The notes beneath the pieces were generated by a model. That model had not been told where the DNA came from. It made no database searches and saw only the letters and a program-made list of their open reading frames with translations. Below are positions 7,005 to 11,075 of a stretch of 11,075 nt of DNA, piece by piece. This stretch comes from Cyanobacteria bacterium UBA9971 (GTDB taxonomy: Bacteria; Cyanobacteriota; Vampirovibrionia; Gastranaerophilales; UBA9971): positions 1 through 11,075 of the forward strand of contig DNRP01000082.1 of assembly GCA_003499955.1 (NCBI GenBank), written 5' to 3'. Position 1 is the stretch's first letter; each line of letters opens with the position of its first letter. A program made the position numbers and the translations under genes.

Positions 7005-7107
7005 TGTCATTGTGAGGAGGGTTAAAAACCCGACGTAACAATCTGTCTGAGGCGAGCAAAGCTCGCCATAAATAGATTCTCACGTCACTTCGTTCCTCAG
7101 AATGACA
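7005..7107. repeat. Palindromic repeat element, copy 6 (chimeric arms)
   Basis: The left end TGTCATTGTGAG (7005-7016) closes its own stem with ACAATCT (7038-7044), pairing ATTGT/ACAAT. The right half begins AGATTCT (7074-7080) and ends CTCAGAATGACA (7096-7107), pairing ATTCT/AGAAT. The two halves are thus of different types. The core holds a perfect hairpin, GGCGAGC/GCTCGCC (7051-7057 and 7061-7067). The left arm also contains GGGTT/AACCC. It lies between the nadA stop and its terminator. Confidence 0.85.
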
Positions 7108-7154
7108 ATTTCACTATTCATGCAAATTTTAGCAATTTCATGATTCGAGTAACA

Positions 7155-7186
7155 AAAAAGAGATGATGTTAACATCATCTCTTTTT
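7155..7186. terminator. Perfect bidirectional intrinsic terminator after nadA
   Basis: AAAAAGAGATGATGTT is followed directly by its exact complement AACATCATCTCTTTTT, a 32-nt perfect palindrome. The strongest part of the stem is GAGATGATG/CATCATCTC, with TTTTT on the 3' side and an A-run on the 5' side, so it would work on either strand. On the plus strand it ends the nadA transcript. Confidence 0.85.
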
Positions 7187-7957
7187 ATTCAAATATTTGT
7201 TTGATTAAATCCTCCGTTTTCTATTTGTAGTAACTCAAAATTTGATTTTTATACTCCTTTTTAAACTAAATACACGTTTTTTAAATATAATTCTCTCTCT
7301 AATATGTAATAGTTAACTTACTGTTATTACTGTACCGGCACCTTCCTTTCTTTGTTTTAATTATTTATTCATATCTATATAAAAACTAAAATTATTCAAC
7401 AATTGCGTATATTAGTGAAACAATTTACATTTCAAAAAACTTTAAGAAATATTAAGCATGTGAAACGCTTTTAAATTGAGGTTTTGAAAGAATTTATTTA
7501 TATTTCTTCCTGCTTTAAAAAAATTTACAAAAAATAAACGTAAATTTTTTTTAAGAATTTTTTAAAAACAAAATACATGCTTACATGGATTCGGCATGCG
7601 TTTTGGAGAATAAAACAGTTTATAAAGACGCAATTGACATGGAATCGCTTATTTGAAAATATTTCTTCCATGATTGATAATAAAATTATCCTGTTTAAAC
7701 ATTTAAAACACAGAAATACCACTAACTTTGCCCGTGTTTTATTAAAGCGGTTTGTAAAATTTTAATTCAAATGTTAACCCAACATGGAAAAAGACTGTTT
7801 TATCTGCATATCGGAGTATTTTGACATCCGCTAACAAGTTATAGCCCTAAACACAAAGAGTTTACAAAAAACCAAAATGAAATAATTGTATTATATTTAA
7901 ATAAGTTGGTGGAGAGGTTTTCTCAAAGATTGATAATAATTGAAGAAATGGAACTTG
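7187..7957. other. Long intergenic stretch without a convincing gene
   Basis: About 770 nt of very AT-rich sequence between the nadA terminator and the next operon. Short open frames exist (for example 62 residues from ATG 7577 on the plus strand), but none has a ribosome binding site or a recognisable product. Features seen: a 12-bp hairpin of AAAAAAATTTAC (7517-7528) with GTAAATTTTTTT (7541-7552 region) ending in a T-run, which looks terminator-like on the plus strand; and a C/T-rich patch near 7331-7355 of higher GC than its surroundings. On the minus strand the sequence near 7316-7350 reads KEGAGTVITVS and then stops, possibly a gene remnant. A GGAGAGG at 7911-7917 precedes a tiny frame (TTG 7930 to TAA 7965) that overlaps the next gene's start. 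Confidence 0.5.
7517..7552 (+). terminator. AT-rich terminator-like hairpin in the intergenic stretch
   Basis: Arms AAAAAAATTTAC (7517-7528) and GTAAATTTTTTT (7540-7551) pair over 12 bases around an 11-nt loop, and the T-run continues to 7552. There is almost no GC in the stem, so it would be weak. If active it would end a plus-strand transcript starting somewhere after 7187, where no protein gene is visible. Confidence 0.35.
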
Positions 7958-8275
7958 ATGGATAAACTTTCAGGATTAGGTATAGATAAGCTCGAAGAAG
8001 CAAAAAGAAAAGCAGTGTCGCATTGCTTAAATCTTGAATGCAAAAAAGAGCAATTACATATTCTTATAAAAAAATTAAGTACAATTTCAGGGCAACGACT
8101 TGATCTTCTTTATAAAAGTCAAGGGATAAGAGGATCTTCTAACGGTTTTGGGTTAAGAAAATCTTCTATATCTGACGAACTCAAATTTGCGGAAGAAAGC
8201 AGGAATGTTATCGACGTAGAAATTAAAAACGCAAAATATCAGTTAAAAGTAATCGAAAATTTAATAAAAAAATAG
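7958..8275 (+). CDS. Small coiled-coil protein of unknown function
   Basis: A 105-residue protein if started at ATG 7958; a TTG at 7940 would add six residues (111 in all). No family is recognised. The sequence is strongly charged and mostly helical: an N-terminal amphipathic helix (LEEAKRKAVSHCLNLECKKEQLHILIKKLSTI), a short glycine-rich loop (GIRGSSNGFGLRKSS), then a second long helix rich in K/E (DELKFAEESRNVIDVEIKNAKYQLKVIENLIKK). It therefore looks like a helical hairpin. No signal peptide or membrane segment. It is 14 nt upstream of the isochorismatase-like gene and probably its first operon partner, although that hydrolase does not need such a subunit in known systems. The start is uncertain because neither candidate has a well-placed Shine-Dalgarno; both share the downstream frame. 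Confidence 0.6.
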   Translation: MDKLSGLGIDKLEEAKRKAVSHCLNLECKKEQLHILIKKLSTISGQRLDLLYKSQGIRGSSNGFGLRKSSISDELKFAEESRNVIDVEIKNAKYQLKVIENLIKK

Positions 8276-8289
8276 ACAGAATATAAATT

Positions 8290-9003
8290 ATGGCTGCCAA
8301 AGAACAATATTTTTCTCCTGAAACGATTGATAATAAAGCATCAAAAATGCTTGAAGATATAAAAACCATCGTAGGGAAGCTAAAAACACAGGAATTTATT
8401 CCGCAAAAATCTGCTCTTTTAGTTATTGATATGCAGAAATATTTTTGCGATGAGTCCTCAATTCCTTTTGTGCCGTCCTCTCCTGCCATAATCCCTAAAA
8501 TAAAACAGCTTGTCGAAGAATACGCGGTTAAAAACCTGCCTGTCATTTTTACACGCCAGATGAATACCCCTGAAGATGCCGGAATGATGTCCAAATGGTG
8601 GAAACATACAATTTCCCCCGAAAGCGATTTAAGTAAAATTATTCCTGAGCTTGTAACGAGTCATGCCGTCATTCTGAGCGAGCAAAGTGCGCGTGAGAAT
8701 CTAAACACATTTATATTAAACAAAACACAGTATGATGCCTTTTATAATACTCAATTGGAAGACTTCTTAAAGAAAAAAGGAATTACACAGCTTGTTATAA
8801 CAGGATTGTTAACACATTTATGCTGTGAATCAACCGCAAGGGGAGCATTTATAAGAGGATTTGAAACTTTTTTCTGTGTGGACGCTACGGTTACATATAA
8901 AGAAATATATCATACCTCTACACTGCTTAATTTAGCGCATGGAGTTTCTTCTATGGTTCTTGCCGAGGAAATTTGCGGGAAATTACATCATGAATCACAG
9001 TAA
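8290..9003 (+). CDS. Isochorismatase-like cysteine hydrolase with a repeat-derived insertion
   Basis: A 237-residue member of the isochorismatase/nicotinamidase-like hydrolase fold. The catalytic triad fits D47 (ALLVIDMQKYF), K145 (LNKTQYDAF) and C178 (TGLLTHLCCESTARGA). The family's cis-peptide and TxxC-x-x-STAR patterns are present. Later conserved positions include FFCVDATVTY (194-203). The metal-binding DxHxxxH of true nicotinamidase (PncA) is absent, so despite nearby nadA a nicotinamidase role is not supported; the substrate is unknown. Residues about 126-138 (AVILSEQSARENL) are encoded by a palindromic repeat half, just before the catalytic lysine strand. A roughly 40-residue N-terminal extension precedes the first strand. 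It is 14 nt after the coiled-coil gene, lacks a clear Shine-Dalgarno, and overlaps the flavoprotein gene by 14 nt, suggesting translational coupling. Confidence 0.85.
   Translation: MAAKEQYFSPETIDNKASKMLEDIKTIVGKLKTQEFIPQKSALLVIDMQKYFCDESSIPFVPSSPAIIPKIKQLVEEYAVKNLPVIFTRQMNTPEDAGMMSKWWKHTISPESDLSKIIPELVTSHAVILSEQSARENLNTFILNKTQYDAFYNTQLEDFLKKKGITQLVITGLLTHLCCESTARGAFIRGFETFFCVDATVTYKEIYHTSTLLNLAHGVSSMVLAEEICGKLHHESQ
8668..8702. repeat. Repeat half-unit inside the isochorismatase-like gene
   Basis: GTCATTCTGAGCGAG (8668-8682) to GAGAATCT (8695-8702) has the layout of a left half, with the ATTCT/AGAAT stem covarying as in other copies. It has no matching right half. It is read in frame with no stop, giving VILSEQSARENL. 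It lies at a point where family members normally run straight into the catalytic lysine strand. Confidence 0.7.
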
Positions 9004-10045
9004 AGTTGCAATAATAGGAGCAGGCCCTGCAGGAATTTCCTGCGCTGTGCAGCTTAAAAGATATGGAATAGAACCTGTTTTGTTTGAAAAAAAGCAAATT
9101 GGCGGACTTTTAAGAAACGCTAATCTTGTTGAAAATTATTTAGGTTTTGAAAACGGAATTTCAGGAAAAGATTTAGTAGAAAAATTCAAGACAAACTTAA
9201 AAATTTCAGATATTACCCCAATTTTATCGGAAGTAAAAAAAATTTCTTTTACGGAGGGGATTTTTCGGCTGGAAACAACTAACGGCTTATTTACATCAAA
9301 AATTCTTGTTATTGCCAGTGGAACAAAGCCTAGAGAGCTTAACACTTTTTGTCATCTTAAGCACTCCTGTCATCCTGAACGAAGCAAAGGATCTGTCCAA
9401 CTCATAAACACAACTACAGTTCAAAAATGGACAGATTCTTCGGCTATGCCTCAGAATGACAATAAAAAAATATTTTACGAAATCGCGGATTTGCCGAAAA
9501 AAGACTACTCGGGGAAAAAATTCGCAATTATCGGCGCGGGAGATACTGCTTTTGACTATGCAATAAATCTTGTTAATAATTATAAAGTTTCTGAAGTTGT
9601 TATCTTAAACAGAAGCGACAAAGCCAAATGTTTGCCGCTTCTGGAAAAAAGGGCGGAAGAAACAGGAAAAATTAAACATATTAAGAATATTCAAGTTGAT
9701 TTAATAAGTCAACCTGTCATTGCGAGCGACCAACGGGAGCGTGGCAATCTATCCATCGTAAAAAATAGTCAAAGTATTAGATTGCTTCGTCGCTGCACTC
9801 CTCGCAATGACGATAGTATAATTATGGATACAGATTATATTATTGTTGCGATTGGCAGAGAAGAAAATCGAGATTTTCTTAATGAAAACCTTACAAAAAA
9901 CTCCTCTGATCTGCAAAATCAAGAGCTGCTTTATTTTATTGGGGATGTGGCAAACGGCAGCTATAGACAAAGTTCCATAGCCACAGGTGACGGAATAAAA
10001 GCCGCCATGAAAATAAACAGCAAAATTAATACTATTTATTTATAA
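8990..10045 (+). CDS. Thioredoxin-reductase-like FAD/NAD(P) oxidoreductase with two in-frame repeat insertions
   Basis: A 351-residue two-dinucleotide-domain flavoprotein. FAD-binding GAGPAG (10-15) with an acidic strand end (LFEK), IASGTKP (108-114), NAD(P)-binding IGAGDTA (181-187) and the FAD-contacting FIGDVANGSYRQSSIATGDGIKAA (316-339) follow the thioredoxin reductase order. The redox CxxC, normally just before the second GxGxxA, is missing, so it is not a true thioredoxin reductase; a ferredoxin:NAD(P) reductase or related enzyme is more likely. Residues about 127-158 and 242-274 are encoded by two complete palindromic repeats in different frames (CHPERSKGS and VIASDQRERGN). Without them the protein would be about 286 residues, close to a compact family member. 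The start at 8990 gives MNHSKVAIIGAG; an upstream ATG at 8939 lies within the hydrolase gene. It overlaps the previous gene by 14 nt. Whether it still folds is unknown. Confidence 0.82.
   Translation: MNHSKVAIIGAGPAGISCAVQLKRYGIEPVLFEKKQIGGLLRNANLVENYLGFENGISGKDLVEKFKTNLKISDITPILSEVKKISFTEGIFRLETTNGLFTSKILVIASGTKPRELNTFCHLKHSCHPERSKGSVQLINTTTVQKWTDSSAMPQNDNKKIFYEIADLPKKDYSGKKFAIIGAGDTAFDYAINLVNNYKVSEVVILNRSDKAKCLPLLEKRAEETGKIKHIKNIQVDLISQPVIASDQRERGNLSIVKNSQSIRLLRRCTPRNDDSIIMDTDYIIVAIGREENRDFLNENLTKNSSDLQNQELLYFIGDVANGSYRQSSIATGDGIKAAMKINSKINTIYL
9368..9461. repeat. Palindromic repeat element, copy 7 (within the flavoprotein gene)
   Basis: The left end TGTCATCCTGAACG closes its stem at AGGATCT (ATCCT/AGGAT). 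The right half, TGGACAGATTCTTCGG to CTCAGAATGACA, closes with ATTCT/AGAAT. Inner arms extend through ATCTGTCCA and TGGACAGAT. The two halves are of different types. The element is read through in frame, between the FAD 'IASGTKP' motif and the NAD(P) domain. A partial echo TGTCATCTTAAG lies just upstream at 9350-9361. Confidence 0.88.
9715..9811. repeat. Palindromic repeat element, copy 8 (within the flavoprotein gene)
   Basis: TGTCATTGCGAG (9715-9726) is inverted to CTCGCAATGAC (9801-9811). The inner ends are GGCAATCT and AGATTGCT, around a variable core. Both arms match copy 1 in the opposite orientation. It is read in frame as a 33-residue insertion in the NAD(P)-binding domain, just before the strand TDYIIVAIGR that returns to the FAD domain. 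Confidence 0.9.
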
Positions 10046-10063
10046 AATATTAAAAACATATAC

Positions 10064-10090
10064 AAATTATTAAGAAACTTAATATAATTT
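10064..10090 (+). terminator. Weak AT-rich hairpin after the flavoprotein gene
   Basis: AAATTATTAAG (10064-10074) pairs with CTTAATATAATTT (10078-10090) with a two-base bulge and a 3-nt loop, about 20 nt after the stop. There is little GC and no clean T-run, so terminator activity is doubtful. Confidence 0.25.
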
Positions 10091-10109
10091 CTTATTATCC
10101 AAAAAAAGA

Positions 10110-10139
10110 TTGAATTTTGTTATCAAAATCGTTTAATCT
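10110..10139 (+). promoter_or_regulatory. Candidate promoter of the small two-repeat gene
   Basis: TTGAAT (10110-10115) and TAATCT (10134-10139) are 18 nt apart, predicting transcription start near 10146 and a leader of about 55-60 nt. Each hexamer has mismatches, and such matches are frequent in AT-rich DNA. Confidence 0.3.
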
Positions 10140-10204
10140 AAATTTATGAGGTCTATAAAAAGTTGTTTGGTTGTTGTGAAGTGTTATTCAGAGGTGCTTA
10201 AGCT

Positions 10205-10516
10205 ATTATTATCGGAATTGAAAACAAAAATAGATGGTATGACAATGATGCGACAGTAAGTCTTGCTGTAAGCATTTTGAGAAATGCTGATATCGATAAA
10301 CAAATTTTGGCATCCAGAAAAATCATTGAAATTGCTAAAGCCCATGATCTTTTAATAAAAGATGTTTCACCATACGTGAGAACATTACGCAGAAGATGGT
10401 ATGATGTCGACGAAGAACTTTGCATGGCAATGGAATACTTAAAAACAGCTTCTTTGGAAATTCAAAAAAAATTAGCTATTGAAGTAATAAACTTCCTTTG
10501 TGAAATGGAAGGTTAA
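10205..10516 (+). CDS. Small two-repeat helical protein with an apparent AUU start
   Basis: No known family is recognised. The open frame runs from just after a stop at 10199-10201 to 10516 and contains no ATG or GTG; the first conventional start is TTG 10277 (79 residues). Coding clearly begins earlier: the part upstream of 10277 holds a copy of a motif found again in the C-terminal half. Both read R-W-Y-D-x-D-x5-A-x3-L-x2-A-x4-Q (NRWYDNDATVSLA and RRWYDVDEELCMA), about 10 of 24 positions identical. A perfect anti-Shine-Dalgarno match, GAGGTG (10191-10196), lies 8 nt before ATT 10205, which would give 103 residues. AUU initiation is known mainly for infC. Alternatives are a frameshift from the overlapping frame at ATG 10146-10258 or a sequence error. 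The protein is helical and acidic/basic mixed, without membrane segments. It may sit alone between the flavoprotein and ileS. Confidence 0.6.
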   Translation: MIIGIENKNRWYDNDATVSLAVSILRNADIDKQILASRKIIEIAKAHDLLIKDVSPYVRTLRRRWYDVDEELCMAMEYLKTASLEIQKKLAIEVINFLCEMEG

Positions 10517-10538
10517 AGTTTTCGCTTTGACCGAGAAC

Positions 10539-10580
10539 GAGCTTTTAAAACGAAAACTCATCGTTTCCGTTTTAACGCTC
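10539..10580. other. Long imperfect hairpin after the two-repeat gene
   Basis: GAGC..TTAAAACGAAAAC (10539-10557) pairs with GTTTCCGTTTTAA..GCTC (10563-10580) around a 5-nt loop, with one mismatch and a small internal bulge. There is no T-run on either side. It could be a 3'-end processing or stability hairpin of the upstream message, beginning 23 nt after the stop. Confidence 0.45.
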
Positions 10581-10590
10581 CCGCTACCGC

Positions 10591-10630
10591 AAATAAAAAA
10601 GACCGGTTTTTGGAACCGATCTACAAACAG
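10591..10630 (-). terminator. Minus-strand intrinsic terminator, tandem copy A
   Basis: On the minus strand GATCGGTT pairs with AACCGGTC (10621-10601; one mismatch, 5-nt loop), followed by TTTTTTATTT (10600-10591), the classic intrinsic terminator form. The block with its flank CTGTTTGTA is repeated 62 nt to the right as copy B. No minus-strand gene lies to its right in the window. Confidence 0.65.
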
Positions 10631-10652
10631 TGTAGAGATTCGTGTAATATAT

Positions 10653-10691
10653 AAATAAAAAAGACCGGTTTTAACACCGATCTACAAACAG
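10653..10691 (-). terminator. Minus-strand intrinsic terminator, tandem copy B
   Basis: GATCGGT pairs with ACCGGTC on the minus strand (10682-10663) around the loop GTTAAA, followed by TTTTTTATTT (10662-10653). It matches copy A in flanks and stem (including CTGTTTGTA), but the loop differs. The stem is conserved while the loop changed, which supports function as a structure. Confidence 0.65.
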
Positions 10692-10788
10692 CTTATGAGT
10701 GAGAGTGGAATATGCACATTTATATATAACCAAAATTATTTTCATGAATATATTAGCTAATTTACTATTTGATAGAATAATCTAATTT

Positions 10789-10819
10789 AAATTTCTTAGT
10801 CTTTCAGGCTAGGAAATTT
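10789..10819 (+). terminator. Terminator or attenuator hairpin upstream of ileS
   Basis: AAATTTCTTAG (10789-10799) pairs with CTAGGAAATTT (10809-10819) over 11 positions, including one G-U pair, around a 9-nt loop, followed by the T-rich TTGTTTTATTA. It would end plus-strand transcription arriving from upstream, or attenuate ileS if the ileS promoter lies before it. Confidence 0.5.
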
Positions 10820-10853
10820 TGTTTTATTACCCTTTTCTCTAATGTTTTTGTCA

Positions 10854-10859
10854 TATAAT
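10854..10859 (+). promoter_or_regulatory. Candidate -10 box of ileS
   Basis: A perfect TATAAT lies 34 nt before the ileS start and downstream of the hairpin at 10789-10819. A -35 at the right distance (near 10831) is poor, so the assignment is tentative. If used, the leader would be about 27 nt, and the hairpin would be a terminator rather than an attenuator. Confidence 0.4.
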
Positions 10860-10893
10860 TTTATTAGTTAAAGGATTTTAAGGAAAAATTAAA

Positions 10894-11075
10894 ATGGCAG
10901 AACAAGAAAAAATTAATTATAAAGACACACTAAATCTTCCTACAACTGACTTTAAGATGAAAGCTGATGCAGCAGTCAGAGAAATCGATATTCAAAAGTT
11001 CTGGGAAGAAAATAATATTTACGAAAAAAACCTTTCACAAAGAAATAAAACTAATAAATTCATACTCCATGACGG
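10894..11075 (+). CDS. ileS: Isoleucyl-tRNA synthetase (5' end only)
   Basis: The first 60 codons of a class I aminoacyl-tRNA synthetase that charges tRNA-Ile; the gene runs off the window. The N-terminus reads NYKDTLNLPTTDFKMKADA, followed by REIDIQKFWEENNIYEK and KFILHDG. This is the typical start of bacterial IleS, in which FxLHDGPPYANG contains the HIGH-class signature just beyond the edge. The ATG at 10894 has AAGGA at 10880-10884, 9 nt upstream, a good ribosome binding site. Upstream lie a T-rich hairpin and a perfect TATAAT, and no T-box-like leader was recognised. Editing and anticodon domains cannot be seen. Confidence 0.95.
   Translation, partial: MAEQEKINYKDTLNLPTTDFKMKADAAVREIDIQKFWEENNIYEKNLSQRNKTNKFILHD

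Noticed and set aside
7577..7765. 62-residue plus-strand open frame (MLTWIRHAFW...)
   Set aside because: No ribosome binding site, no recognisable product, biased composition, and overlapped by an equally long frame on the other strand; likely chance.
8223..8594. 123-residue minus-strand open frame
   Set aside because: Antisense to the start of the isochorismatase-like gene, which carries the catalytic aspartate motif in this region.
8290..9003. Nicotinamidase (PncA) linked to nadA in NAD metabolism
   Set aside because: The metal-binding DxHxxxH motif required in nicotinamidases is missing; only the general hydrolase triad is present.
176..9811. CRISPR array
   Set aside because: The repeats are dispersed over kilobases, lack regular spacers, and are internally palindromic with variable arms; no cas genes.
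10146..10258. Overlapping plus-strand frame starting at ATG 10146 (MRSIKSCLVV...)
   Set aside because: Ends at 10256-10258 without family features, and its codons compete with the two-repeat gene, whose internal duplication supports the other frame; kept only as a possible frameshift partner.
10519..10893. T-box riboswitch controlling ileS
   Set aside because: No AGGGTGGNACCGCG-like T-box sequence or convincing specifier-loop architecture was seen; only simple hairpins and the tandem terminators.

Overview
AT-rich chromosomal segment of a Gram-negative (diderm) bacterium. LptB/LptF-G lipopolysaccharide export genes imply an outer membrane, and PilM/PilN/PilO-like genes imply a type IV pilus or related secretion machine. 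Low GC, weak Shine-Dalgarno sites at several genes and many dispersed palindromic repeats would fit a gut-type Gastranaerophilales/Melainabacteria-like lineage. That placement is an inference from overall look, not from a marker gene comparison. No rRNA, tRNA, CRISPR array, transposase or integrase was seen.

Layout. 1-1388 (+): the 3' end of lptB, then an LptF/LptG-family permease, with a palindromic repeat between them. 1535-1924 (-): rsfS, convergent with the permease; its last codons lie in a repeat half. 2189-3085 (+): a stand-alone radical SAM protein with a cysteine-rich C-terminus and a strong ribosome binding site. 3316-5850 (-): a two-gene pilus operon made of a PilM-PilN fusion followed by PilO. 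6080-6988 (+): nadA, ended by a repeat and a perfect intrinsic terminator. 7187-7957: a long stretch with no convincing gene. 7958-10045 (+): a compact operon of a small coiled-coil protein, an isochorismatase-like hydrolase and an overlapping thioredoxin-reductase-like flavoprotein. 10205-10516 (+): a small two-repeat protein that appears to start on a non-standard AUU codon. 10539-10893: a structured leader or intergenic region, then the 5' end of ileS.

The most striking content is a family of interspersed palindromic elements (about 75-105 nt, six recognisable two-arm copies, one decayed copy, and several single halves). Each element is two inverted half-units around a variable core. Each half-unit is itself a hairpin whose five base pairs covary (ATTGC/GCAAT, ATTCT/AGAAT, ATCCT/AGGAT, ATTGT/ACAAT). 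Some elements combine two different half types, and some halves stand alone. The elements lie mostly between genes, but two complete copies are embedded in frame in the flavoprotein gene, one half is embedded in frame in the adjacent hydrolase gene, and another half supplies the stop codon of rsfS. They therefore shape protein sequence as well as intergenic RNA.
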